Shown in pieces: positions 39,492-47,953 of a stretch of DNA of 47,953 nucleotides. Each line of letters begins with the position of its first letter. Position 1 is the first letter of the stretch. The position numbers and the translations under genes are program-made. Origin of the DNA: Fimbriiglobus sp. Lineage in GTDB: Bacteria > Planctomycetota > Planctomycetia > Gemmatales > Gemmataceae. The notes under the pieces were generated by a model, which was not told the DNA's origin, searched no databases, and saw only the letters and a list, made by a program, of their open reading frames with translations. The DNA is taken from contig JANXTU010000346.1 in the NCBI GenBank assembly GCA_025352235.1, positions 1 through 47,953 on the forward strand. The letters run 5' to 3'.

Positions 39492-41089
39492 GCCCTCGCA
39501 TTGACGATGGAACCTGATTCCGGTCGGATCGTCGCCCGCTTCTTGACGCGCTCCGGCCAATCGGCCAGCGGGCGCACATCGAGCAGCGCTTCGCGGAATC
39601 CGCCGGCCAACAACTCGGCTTTCAGCGCGGGGAGTTCCGGGGCCAAGCGATCGAGCACCGCCTGCGATTGGACGTAGACCACGGCGAAGAAGCGGTCGTC
39701 CTGCAACCCCGCTTCGATCCATGTTTCGCCGAGCCCGCTCAGGGGGACTTGCATCATCATGCGGAACGCTTTGGCCTGCTGTTCGCCCTGCTCGTCGGTT
39801 TCGTATTCCGGTTCGAGGGCGAGGTTCAACGTACGCCAGCGGCCGCCGTCGATGTACGGCACTTGGTAGACATAGGCGCCGCCGGTCTCTTTCGCGAAGA
39901 CGTTCTGCGCTTGTTGGGCCTCGATGCTTTCGAGCGTCCGCTGGGCGACGGGGAATTGAGCGTGGGCCAACGTCGGCAGGGCTTGAAACAACCTCAGCAA
40001 GCCGCCTTTGAGATCCGGGGTGCGATCCGCCGTCGCCCGCGATTCCCCGCTCGCTTCGCGGCCGAGCTTGGCTTCGTAGTGCTGACCGCCGTCTTCGACC
40101 GCCGCGCGGATTTGTTGGGCGCTCGGCGGCGCGTGCGTTGACACCACCCGAGCGGGGGGTGTCAACCCCCCGTGGGATCTTCCAGATCCGACCGGGATCG
40201 ATTCCGAATCCGAGACCGTTTGCAGAAGCTCGCGCACCTCCGACGCGTCCGCCGAGGCCGGGAACTTCTGCACGAATGCGGCGATCGTCTTTTGGAGCTC
40301 GGCCGTCGAAGCCCCTTCGAGAACTTTGGCGGTGAGATCGGCCACAAGTGCGTGGACTTCGGGGATCGCGGAGGCCGGAGCTTCCAACGCCTTCGGTGTC
40401 ACCGCCGTCAACGCGCTGCGGATTTCGGCCACGGCCCGTTGTTGCGAACTGATTTTCTGCCCGAGTACCGTGGGGGGCACGCTCTCGAGTTCCGTCAACA
40501 GCGGCGGCACCGCTTCGGCCAGCGGCGACGGTTGTTGAATCCGCAGAATCGCCGCGGCGACGAGCCTCGGGAGGTCGGGCGTTTCGGGCACCGGCCCCAG
40601 TTCGACCCCGTCCGGCGTGCGCCGCACGAGAGCGACGTACCGGCCACCCGGTTGCAGCGGCTCCTGCGAAGTCGCCTTCAATTCCTCCCCTTCGATTTTC
40701 ACCAGCACTTGGCCCGTCGGCTCGCGGCGCAGCACCTCGACGACCGACACCTGCGCGGCGTTCCCCGGCGTCCGCGGTGCGACGGGGGTCGTGTTCGAAA
40801 CGGCGACCGGAGTCACCGCCTGCGGGAGGATCTCGAGTTGCGGGTTCGTTTTGCCACCCGTGACGCGCAGCGTGAGCGCGTCGCCGGTTTTCAGATTCAC
40901 CGAATCGCGGACGAGGATGACGGTGTTGCCGAACTTCAGTTCGGCCTGACCATTTTGAATCCGGCCGACCGTCGCCGCGACGATGCTGGTCTGGATGTTG
41001 GAAATGTTCCCCGCCACCAAGCGCAGCGTTTGCGCCGTGACGGCGGGCGTCGCGGCGAGCGTGGCCGAGTTGACGGGATTCACTTGCAT
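39488..41089 (-). CDS. Flagellar hook-length control FliK-like protein
   Basis: C-terminal LNLALEPEYETDEQGEQQAKAFRMMMQVPLSGLGETWIEAGLQDDRFFAVVYVQSQAVLDRLAPELPALKAELLAGGF; stop overlaps the FlhB-like GTG start. Confidence 0.75.
   Translation of the reverse strand: MQVNPVNSATLAATPAVTAQTLRLVAGNISNIQTSIVAATVGRIQNGQAELKFGNTVILVRDSVNLKTGDALTLRVTGGKTNPQLEILPQAVTPVAVSNTTPVAPRTPGNAAQVSVVEVLRREPTGQVLVKIEGEELKATSQEPLQPGGRYVALVRRTPDGVELGPVPETPDLPRLVAAAILRIQQPSPLAEAVPPLLTELESVPPTVLGQKISSQQRAVAEIRSALTAVTPKALEAPASAIPEVHALVADLTAKVLEGASTAELQKTIAAFVQKFPASADASEVRELLQTVSDSESIPVGSGRSHGGLTPPARVVSTHAPPSAQQIRAAVEDGGQHYEAKLGREASGESRATADRTPDLKGGLLRLFQALPTLAHAQFPVAQRTLESIEAQQAQNVFAKETGGAYVYQVPYIDGGRWRTLNLALEPEYETDEQGEQQAKAFRMMMQVPLSGLGETWIEAGLQDDRFFAVVYVQSQAVLDRLAPELPALKAELLAGGFREALLDVRPLADWPERVKKRATIRPESGSIVNARA
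40137..40166. repeat. REP-like palindrome inside the fliK-like ORF
   Basis: GTTGACACCACCC-GAGC-GGGGGGTGTCAAC (12/13 bp arms, 4-nt loop), overlapping a second GGGGGG-TGTCAA-CCCCCC palindrome. Confidence 0.85.
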
Positions 41090-41135
41090 GGAGGCAGTGT
41101 AGTTCACCCGGCGAGAAATGCTGTATTTCGCGTAC

Positions 41136-42077
41136 TCAATCGGAAACCGACTCGCCGCCGTTGCGGGAACCCCACGCGGTCCAAATCGACGGCGAGATCG
41201 ACACCGGAATGAAACGGACCGATCCGTCGGCGAACGCCGCGTTGACGCCACCGAGATGGAGACTCCGCGCCGCCAAACGCCCTTTCTGTTGCGTCGCATT
41301 CATGCAGTCCGCGTTGGGAGAATCCGGCGGTTCGGCGTGGTTGTAGAGGGTGTTCCCGTAGTTGCCCACGATCCATTTCCCGCCGCGTTCCCCGTTCCAA
41401 ACACCGGTCGCTCCCGAACAAGCGGCCGGCGTCGGTTCCGTGACGCCGGGAAGTTCTCGGATGGCCAGCCGGTGCGTCGGATCAAGGCTGCCGCCGCCGA
41501 GAGGTCGCTCGGCGAACAGGGCCGTGTTCGTCGCCCCGTCGGTGATGTCCACGATCCGCACGGCGGAATTGGTGAAAAAGAGGCCGTCCGCGGCGACGAG
41601 CGAACCGCCGGCCGTTCCGCTGCCCGCGTTACCGGCGTAATTCGTACCCGCTTGCGTGATACCGGGAACTCGGCCCCCGGCCGGATCCGCCGGGCAGACG
41701 AATGCGCCGATGCGCGTGCGCGCGGCCGGGTCGTTTCGACTCCCGTCGAAGACGATCCCGGGCGCCGTGTAAAAGATGGGCGGCGATGCAAAATCGACGA
41801 GACCACGGACCCCGTCCTGTTCGAGGTGCGGCAGCAAATAGGCGTGTGCCGAAAAGATTGCCGGCGCGGGCGTGCCCCGTCCGGCCGGGAAATACCCCTG
41901 GCTACCGTGGTGGCCGTGCGCCGCCAATGCGAGTTGCTTGAGGTTGTTTGAACACGAGATCCGCGCCGCCGCGGCGCGAACTTTTTGAACGGCCGGCAGG
42001 AGCAAGCCCATCGCGATCCCGATGATGGCGAGCGCGACCAACAGTTCGATCAAACTGAAAGCCGGGCGGCGCGGCAT
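41136..42077 (-). CDS. DUF1559 domain-containing type IV pilin-like protein
   Basis: RRPAFSLIELLVALAIIGIAMGLLLPAVQKVRAAAARISCSNNLKQLALAAHGHH; C-terminal NAAFADGSVRFI. Confidence 0.95.
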   Translation of the reverse strand: MPRRPAFSLIELLVALAIIGIAMGLLLPAVQKVRAAAARISCSNNLKQLALAAHGHHGSQGYFPAGRGTPAPAIFSAHAYLLPHLEQDGVRGLVDFASPPIFYTAPGIVFDGSRNDPAARTRIGAFVCPADPAGGRVPGITQAGTNYAGNAGSGTAGGSLVAADGLFFTNSAVRIVDITDGATNTALFAERPLGGGSLDPTHRLAIRELPGVTEPTPAACSGATGVWNGERGGKWIVGNYGNTLYNHAEPPDSPNADCMNATQQKGRLAARSLHLGGVNAAFADGSVRFIPVSISPSIWTAWGSRNGGESVSD

Positions 42078-43282
42078 CACTTCGCCTCCGCCGCGATCCG
42101 CCAGACGCGATTGGCCAGTTCGTCGACCACCAGCAACGAACCGTCCTTGGCAACCGCGACGCCGACGGGGCGGCCGTAGACTTCGTCGTCGTTGGCGATG
42201 AAGCCGCTCAAGAAATCCTCGGCCGGGCCGGAGGGTTTGCCATCTTGGAAGGGCACGAATATGACGCGGTAGCCGGCGAATTTCGATCGATTCCACGAGC
42301 CTCGCTGGCCGACGAAAGCACCGCCTCGGAATTTTTCGGGGAACGCCTTCGCGTCGTAGAAGGCGAGGCCGAGCGAGGCGGTGTGCGATCCGAGCGGGAC
42401 GTCGGGCGCCATGGCCTTCGCCACGAGATCGGGGCGTTCGCCCTTGCGCCGCGGGTCTTCGTTTTGCCCCATGTACGAATACGGCCAACCGTGGAAGCTG
42501 CCGTCCGGGACGCCCGTGATGTAGTCGGGTACCAGGTCGTCGCCGAGTTGGTCGCGCTCGTTCACGGCGGTCCAAAGGGCGCCCGACTTCGGCTCGAAGG
42601 CCATGCCGACGGGATTGCGGAGACCGCCGGCGAACACGCGCAGGCCGGTGCCGTCCAAATTGATTTCGAGGATATTCGCTCGGAGGATCTCGTTCGCGGT
42701 GCCATTCTCCGCGACGTTGCTGCCCGACCCGACCGACACAAAGAGCTTCTTGCCATCTCGGCTCGGGAGCAAATTGCGAGTCCAGTGGTTGTTGTAACCG
42801 CCCGCGGGGAGGTCGAGTATTTTCCGTCCCTTTCCTTCGAGGCCGGTTTGATCGGTCTTATACGGGAACGACATAATCGCGTCGGTATTGCCGACGAAAA
42901 ACGTCTCGCCGACCAGAGCCATTCCGAGGGGAAGGTTCAAATCTTTCGCGAAGACTTCTTTTAACTCCGCCGCGCCGTCTTTGTTGGTATCGCGGAGCAG
43001 CGTAATCCGGTTGGCCCCTTTTTTGCCTTTGTCCGGCGTCCGCGTTTCGGCCACGAGAACGTCGCCGTTCGGCAAGACGTAGAGCCAGCGCGGGTTGTCG
43101 AGCCCGTCCGCGAACACGGAGACGCGGAATCCGGGTGGGGCGACCGGCATTTTGTCTTTGGGCCAACCGATGACTTTGGGGAACTTCGTGACGGACGGAG
43201 TTTCGTTCGGCTTGGGCAAGGCCGGCTTCGGGTCGTCGGCCGGATGCCCGAGGATCGATAGGAGTGCGAGGGTCGCGAACAT
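42077..43282 (-). CDS. PQQ-type sugar (sorbosone) dehydrogenase-like beta-propeller protein
   Basis: PPGFRVSVFADGLDNPRWLYVLPNGDVLVAETR, LLRDTNKDGAAELKEVF, GGYNNHWTRNLLPSRDGKKLFVSVGSGSN, RNPVGMAFEPKSGALWTAVNERDQLGDDLVPDYIT. Confidence 0.92.
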   Translation of the reverse strand: MFATLALLSILGHPADDPKPALPKPNETPSVTKFPKVIGWPKDKMPVAPPGFRVSVFADGLDNPRWLYVLPNGDVLVAETRTPDKGKKGANRITLLRDTNKDGAAELKEVFAKDLNLPLGMALVGETFFVGNTDAIMSFPYKTDQTGLEGKGRKILDLPAGGYNNHWTRNLLPSRDGKKLFVSVGSGSNVAENGTANEILRANILEINLDGTGLRVFAGGLRNPVGMAFEPKSGALWTAVNERDQLGDDLVPDYITGVPDGSFHGWPYSYMGQNEDPRRKGERPDLVAKAMAPDVPLGSHTASLGLAFYDAKAFPEKFRGGAFVGQRGSWNRSKFAGYRVIFVPFQDGKPSGPAEDFLSGFIANDDEVYGRPVGVAVAKDGSLLVVDELANRVWRIAAEAK

Positions 43283-43379
43283 TCGATGGGCCTCAGATTA
43301 CCGACGGAAACCGGACGGTACCGGACAACGCCGAAATTCCTCGCAAAATGAATGCCCAACCGACCGATGCGGCGAATAT

Positions 43380-43979
43380 TCAGGACGCGACACCCAAATC
43401 GGCGAGGAGGCTCATCAGGACGAGGGGGCTGAGAGGTTCGGATTCGTATCGGTAATCGTCGGACTCGATCGCGAGCCGCCATTCTTGCCGCGGGGTTTCG
43501 AGTGCGAGGCGATCTTCGAGGCCGAATGGGAATTCGACCCAGCCGACGAGCCCGATCAGGCGATCCCGCACGCGCTCATCCAGCAGGGCCCCTTCGATTT
43601 CGTACCCGGTCGCGGAGCGGAGGAGCAACCGACTCCCGGACACGACTTCCCGCAGGTTCTCGAGATTCAAAATCGCGCGGCGCCCCGGCAGGACAACCCA
43701 GAGCGCGGCCAGCAGGCGATCTTCCGACGGCATCAGCCGGCGATACCAATCGTTCAACCGGCGGACATCGTCGTCGGCCGAGTGGCGCGTGCAACCGGCG
43801 AGTTCTTGCATCCGGAACCAGAGGGTCCGTTGATTCTCGAAAACAAGCGTGAGGGCGGGGCCGACGCGGATGCGCCGGCAACGGTCAAGGTGCTGATAGC
43901 TGCGATCGACGGATTCGATAGGCAATTCGCGGAAATGACCCGCCGACGAGGGCGGGGCATCGAGCAATTGGGAAGCCAT
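43380..43979 (-). CDS. DUF3501-like hypothetical protein
   Basis: RIRVGPALTLVFENQRTLWFRMQELAG followed by RRLNDWYRRLMPSEDRLLAALWVVLPG, similar to the remembered DUF3501 pattern. Confidence 0.55.
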   Translation of the reverse strand: MASQLLDAPPSSAGHFRELPIESVDRSYQHLDRCRRIRVGPALTLVFENQRTLWFRMQELAGCTRHSADDDVRRLNDWYRRLMPSEDRLLAALWVVLPGRRAILNLENLREVVSGSRLLLRSATGYEIEGALLDERVRDRLIGLVGWVEFPFGLEDRLALETPRQEWRLAIESDDYRYESEPLSPLVLMSLLADLGVAS

Positions 43980-44161
43980 CGCGTCCTCCGGTATTCGGGG
44001 CAGGCGTTCGGTAGACTCCTCCGCTCCATCGGAATCATCGGGTATCCTTCTTCTATCATTCGTCGGTTTTGGGGAAACTGTACCGCAAATGCGGAGAAGT
44101 TCGGATAATTCATCCGATCTACTCGGAAAAATTGGACTTTGGGTTGTCCGCAGGCTTGCGT

Positions 44162-44218
44162 GAGTCCAGCGTTTGGGCGTCGAGTCTACGCGAGGGTGTG
44201 CGACTTCTCGCTGGACTC
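44162..44218. repeat. Inverted repeat GAGTCCAGCG ... CGCTGGACTC downstream of thpR
   Basis: 10-bp perfect arms at 44162-44171 and 44209-44218 with a 37-nt spacer. Confidence 0.75.
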
Positions 44219-44228
44219 GACACTCGCC

Positions 44229-44813
44229 CTACTCTTTGCTTTCGCCCAGCAGCGGACTGCGCCCGAGAACGGTGTACTCCATGCCATCGCGGCGGAGTTC
44301 GGTGCTGTAGACGAGAATTTCTTCGACCGGGGTATAGCCGGCGTTCCAACCGAGGTGCTTGGGCAGTTCGGCCGCCAGCAGGGTCGCGTCCGCTTCTCCC
44401 TTCGCGCGGCCTAGGGTCAGGTGCGGCGTGTAGCCGCGCTCTTCTTGACGGTACGAACCGAGTTCCGAGAGCGGCAATGCCATGGCCGCGTGCAACCGCA
44501 CCAGCGCCTCGGTCCCGGCCGTGATGCCGCCCCAAAGGATCTTGGGGCGGCGCGGCGTCGGGAAGGCGCCGACCCCGCCGACGCGCAGGGTGAACGGCGC
44601 TTCGAGGGCCGCCGCTTTCGCCGTCACCCGGCAGGCGTGGACCAAATCGCGGTCGTCGATTTCGCCAAGGAACAGCAGCGTGACGTGGAAGTTCTGCGGT
44701 TCGACCCACTTGACCTCGGCTCCGCTGAGCGCGAGAGAGCGCTGCATCAGCTTGGCCGCGGCGCGGATGGTGTCGTTGACGGCCACGCCGATGAATGTCC
44801 GAGTGCGTGCCAT
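44229..44813 (-). CDS. thpR: RNA 2',3'-cyclic phosphodiesterase (2H family)
   Basis: TFIGVAVNDTI, VEPQNFHVTLLFLGEID and GYTPHLTLGRAKG (two HxTL motifs). Confidence 0.93.
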   Translation of the reverse strand: MARTRTFIGVAVNDTIRAAAKLMQRSLALSGAEVKWVEPQNFHVTLLFLGEIDDRDLVHACRVTAKAAALEAPFTLRVGGVGAFPTPRRPKILWGGITAGTEALVRLHAAMALPLSELGSYRQEERGYTPHLTLGRAKGEADATLLAAELPKHLGWNAGYTPVEEILVYSTELRRDGMEYTVLGRSPLLGESKE

Positions 44814-44877
44814 GGTGGTCTCTTCCGGGGTCGGGAACGGACTGGGCGGTCCTTCCTAACGTGATACGCTCAAGAGC

Positions 44878-45807
44878 ATGAAGTACCAAGAACTCGGCCG
44901 CACGGGCCTGCGCGTTTCCCAATTGTCGCTCGGCGGGGCCCAGTTCGGCCAGCAGTACGGGCCGCTGTCGGTGCCGCAAGCCGCGGAGGTCGTTCACGCC
45001 GCCATCGACGCCGGCGTGAATCTCATCGATACCTCCGCCTTCTACGGGCTCGGCGCGTCCGAAACGATCCTCGGCGAAGTGTTGGCCGGAGGGTGGCGTG
45101 AGAAAGTGTCGATCTGCACGAAGGCCGGGCGGCTAGATCGGGATCGATTCGATTTCACCGCCGCAGGGATGCGCGAGTGCTTCGAAGATTCGCTCCGTCG
45201 ATTGCGCACCGACCGCGTCGAGATCCTGCTGGCCCACGACATCGAATTCGCCGACGATTTCGAACGGGTCTTCGACGAAACCGCCGGGGTGCTGAATGAC
45301 CTGAAGCGCGAGGGAAAATGCCGGTTCATCGGCATGTCGTGCCTGCCGTTGGGGTTGTTGGCCAAGGCCATCGAACGCTGCGACCTCGACGTCGTCGTCT
45401 CGTATTGCCATTTCCACTTGCAAGATCAAACGCTGCATTCGGAGTTGATGCCGGTCGCGGCGGCGCGCGGCGTCGGCGTGCTGAACGCCAGTCCGCTGAG
45501 TATGGGCCTGCTCACGAACCAAGGTCCACAGCCCTGGCACCCGGCCGGGGAGGAAATCCAAGCCGCCTGTCGGGAAGCCGCGGAGTATTGCCGGTCGCAC
45601 GGGGCCGACATCAGTTTCCTCGGGATGCAGTTTTGTTTGAATTCGAACGTGCCGAGCACGGTCTCCGGGGCGGCGACGCGGGCCGAATTGGAAACGAACC
45701 TGCGGGCGCTGGCGACCCGGCCCGACCCGGAACTTCTTTCGGGGGTGCTGGCGATTCTGGAACCGGTGTTGGACCGGACGTGGAAGAGCGGGAACTGGAA
45801 CGCGTAA
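44878..45807 (+). CDS. Aldo/keto reductase (L-galactose/fucose dehydrogenase-like)
   Basis: MKYQELGRTGLRVSQLSLGGAQFGQQYG, GVNLIDTSAFYGLGASETILGEVLAG, STKAGR-like CTKAGR, DRVEILLAHDIEF, STVSGAATRAELETN. Confidence 0.93.
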   Translation: MKYQELGRTGLRVSQLSLGGAQFGQQYGPLSVPQAAEVVHAAIDAGVNLIDTSAFYGLGASETILGEVLAGGWREKVSICTKAGRLDRDRFDFTAAGMRECFEDSLRRLRTDRVEILLAHDIEFADDFERVFDETAGVLNDLKREGKCRFIGMSCLPLGLLAKAIERCDLDVVVSYCHFHLQDQTLHSELMPVAAARGVGVLNASPLSMGLLTNQGPQPWHPAGEEIQAACREAAEYCRSHGADISFLGMQFCLNSNVPSTVSGAATRAELETNLRALATRPDPELLSGVLAILEPVLDRTWKSGNWNA

Positions 45808-45844
45808 GATGAGGTGCGGGAGTTCCACCGGACCGGAGGCGACC

Positions 45845-46450
45845 ATGGCGTTCCAGCAGTTCACCTTCCCGCAAGTGCTCACCGACTTGGAGTTGAGCGT
45901 GAGCGATGAAGATTTTTTCGGCGAGCTACCTCGCGAGGCGGTTTCGCCCGAATTTGAAGCGCGGATCAAAGAAGGCGCGGATTTGGCCAGTGCGATCGAC
46001 ACGGAGAAAGCCCGTTCGGAATTCGTCATCGCACCCGTATTGCTCGAGTTGCGCCGCAGACACCGCGGGGTCTTTTCTCTGTTTTCGGGGGTGGAATTGG
46101 TGGCGGATGCCAACCGGGGCTTGAACGGAATTTGCGATTTCGCTTTGGCCCAGCCGAAGAGTCAACACGTGATGCTCTTCCCGATCTTGTCCATCGTCGA
46201 GGCGAAGACCGACAATCTGCGGAGCGGCTTGGGGCAGTGCATTTCGTCGATGGTGGCCGCGAAAATACTCAACGATAAGAAAAACTCCTCGAACAAACCC
46301 ATTTTCGGTGTCGTGACCAGCGGTGCCCTGTGGAAATTTCTGAAGTTAGTCGGCACGACCGTCTCGATTGACAATTCGGAGTATCACATCGACGACCTCG
46401 GAAAATTGTTCGCCGTTCTCGGCTCGATCGTGTCCTCCTTCCGCGATTGA
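45845..46450 (+). CDS. Uncharacterised protein with PD-(D/E)XK-nuclease-like core
   Basis: ANRGLNGICDFALAQPKSQHVMLFPILSIVEAKTDNLRSGLGQCISSMVAA: D...E-x-K followed by Q-containing helix. Confidence 0.65.
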   Translation: MAFQQFTFPQVLTDLELSVSDEDFFGELPREAVSPEFEARIKEGADLASAIDTEKARSEFVIAPVLLELRRRHRGVFSLFSGVELVADANRGLNGICDFALAQPKSQHVMLFPILSIVEAKTDNLRSGLGQCISSMVAAKILNDKKNSSNKPIFGVVTSGALWKFLKLVGTTVSIDNSEYHIDDLGKLFAVLGSIVSSFRD

Positions 46451-46463
46451 TCGGAAAGAATCG

Positions 46464-47258
46464 ATGCTCCGCTTCGCCCTCGTATTCGCAATGCTCACCG
46501 TCGCCACCGCCGCGGTGGCCGCGCCGTTGCCGGAGCCGATCAGCTACGCCAAACCGTGCCCAGGCGATCGATTCCTCTTCGTGGTGTTCGGCTCGAAAGA
46601 CGCCGAAGCGAAGCTGAAGGACGGCGATAACAAACGCCACGCCACAAGCGTCCGGGCCAAGTATCCGGTGCCGGGGATGTACCGCGCAGGCGACGGCGTG
46701 GAACTCGTTTACCCGCTCGACGGTCAATTCCGAGTCTTTTCTGCGTTCGGCGTCGCGTCGGAGTTTTTCCCGCGCCGCTACGTCCCGGACGAAAACGTCT
46801 ACCTCTCCGGCGATGGCCGCACCGTCATCCGAATCGAAGGCAATTGGTGGAAAACGAAAGCCTACACGGGCGGTACCCGCCTTCCGCCCGAGGTGGAGCA
46901 GCAGCAGTTTGAATCGCCGGCCGTGAGCTTATACCGAGACGGCCTCCTTCTAAAACGCCATCCGTTGAAGTCGCTGATCGACGATCCCCTGTTACTCCCG
47001 CACACTCCGGAACACATCCTTTGGGTCGGCGGGGCGGTGTTCCGGGAAGACGCCGGACGGTTCGTGCTGTTCACGCAGGACACGAACCAAATCACATTCG
47101 ACTTCAACACCGGCGACATCGTCAGTAGGGAAAAGACCGGTTACGGTAGCCGCTTCGGTCAACGCGTTATCATGGGCACACTCGGGCTGACGTTGCTGTT
47201 GCTTTTGGCATGGGCCTTCTACGCCTTCCGCCGTTCCCGCGTCGTTGTGGCAGTTTGA
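46464..47258 (+). CDS. Hypothetical secreted/membrane protein with C-terminal TM helix
   Basis: Signal peptide MLRFALVFAMLTVATAAVAAPLP; C-terminal VIMGTLGLTLLLLLAWAFYAFRRSR. Confidence 0.7.
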   Translation: MLRFALVFAMLTVATAAVAAPLPEPISYAKPCPGDRFLFVVFGSKDAEAKLKDGDNKRHATSVRAKYPVPGMYRAGDGVELVYPLDGQFRVFSAFGVASEFFPRRYVPDENVYLSGDGRTVIRIEGNWWKTKAYTGGTRLPPEVEQQQFESPAVSLYRDGLLLKRHPLKSLIDDPLLLPHTPEHILWVGGAVFREDAGRFVLFTQDTNQITFDFNTGDIVSREKTGYGSRFGQRVIMGTLGLTLLLLLAWAFYAFRRSRVVVAV

Positions 47259-47310
47259 TTTCTCATTCCCGAGTTCACCCCTCGATTTTAGCCTTTTGCA
47301 AATAGCCGAC

Positions 47311-47382
47311 CGCTGATTGCTGCCTCAATTCTCAATTTTTATCACGCAATAGTTGTCAGCGATCCGCTTTCAGCAATCAGCG
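47311..47382. repeat. Inverted repeat CGCTGATTGCTG ... CAGCAATCAGCG
   Basis: Perfect 12-bp arms at 47311-47322 and 47371-47382. Confidence 0.8.
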
Positions 47383-47490
47383 AGAAAGTCGATTCGCCCA
47401 GGGTGTATGCTCGACGGACTTAAGAGTGACACATCGCGAAACGCCGATTTTCCGATGCGTCGGACTCCGTCCCACTTCGGTTTTGAAAGC

Positions 47491-47619
47491 CGAGCCGAGC
47501 GGAGAACGTCGCTTTTCGCTCCGCGAAAAGTGGTTGACGCCAGCACTCGCGTTCCGCACCTCGCGGGCGAGCCCAGCTACTTTTCGCGGAGCGAAAAGCG
47601 ACTTTTTCCGCTCGGCTCG
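47491..47619. repeat. Large imperfect inverted repeat (41-nt arms, 39/41 identical) in an apparently non-coding tail
   Basis: Arms 47491-47531 and 47579-47619; each contains the palindrome CGCTTTTCGCTCCGCGAAAAG. Confidence 0.85.
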
Positions 47620-47953
47620 GATAAGTTCCGCCAGTCTCGAACGAGCCCAGCCACTTTTCGCGGAGCAGTGTCAACCCAGACTGCGCTGAGAATAGCAACG
47701 ATTCTTGGAGGTGGCTGGAACTGGGCTGGGCCTGGTGGGGTCATCGAACGCGGATGCGGTATTTGAGATATCGTCTCGTCGTGCTTCTTGGAGGCGTTCC
47801 CGGCATTCTTCCAAAAGCGATTGTTCCAACACCCCGCCTCTGCAGGCTCGGGGATTTCTTCAAATTTCATGACGCAAGTCATTGCTGAACAAGAGGATCG
47901 GCCACAAGGGCCGTTTCGGCTCCGATTCTTCCAATTCTTTTAAATGGTTCCAA

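Noticed and set aside
47353-47882. Several short ORFs in the right-end tail (e.g. 47353-47766 +, 47420-47698 -)
   Set aside because: All read through the inverted repeats, giving repeated SRSEKR/FAERK-type strings; most likely non-coding.
1-47953. CRISPR arrays, rRNA or tRNA genes
   Set aside because: No regularly spaced identical repeats and no rRNA or tRNA signature spotted by eye; a tRNAscan/Infernal run would be needed to exclude tRNAs fully.

Overview
High-GC chromosomal window that looks planctomycete, most like Gemmataceae. Lineage evidence: PSCyt1/PSCyt2/PSD1-type cytochrome, DUF1501 and DUF1559 proteins, an N-terminal FEPLEARDVP motif, and many secreted lineage-type proteins. Recognisable genes include queD, a queC-like gene, mutM, metG, a DHH phosphoesterase, a rhomboid-like gene, an ArsR-type regulator, a DAGK-family kinase, truB, several two-component systems, a heme peroxidase with FG-GAP-like repeats, gyrB, tpiA, an orphan fliK / flhB-C-domain pair, a sorbosone-dehydrogenase-like gene, thpR and an aldo/keto reductase. 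The most interesting region is about 0.3-3.5 kb. There, three co-oriented minus-strand genes (HEPN-like, OmpA-like, FkbM-like) are each preceded by a conserved attC-like half-site. One of these is a complete attC-like palindrome (809-915) with R''/L''/L'/R' boxes and an extrahelical base. This suggests an integron-type cassette array without an integrase in view. Other leads: a catalytically degenerate phosphatase-like lipoprotein, a rhomboid lacking the nucleophilic Ser, an uncharacterised PD-(D/E)XK-like protein, a 28-bp-arm hairpin before the PSD1 gene, a REP-like palindrome inside the fliK reading frame, and a 41-bp inverted repeat near the right end. All calls come from reading sequence and motifs by eye; no database or structure search was run.
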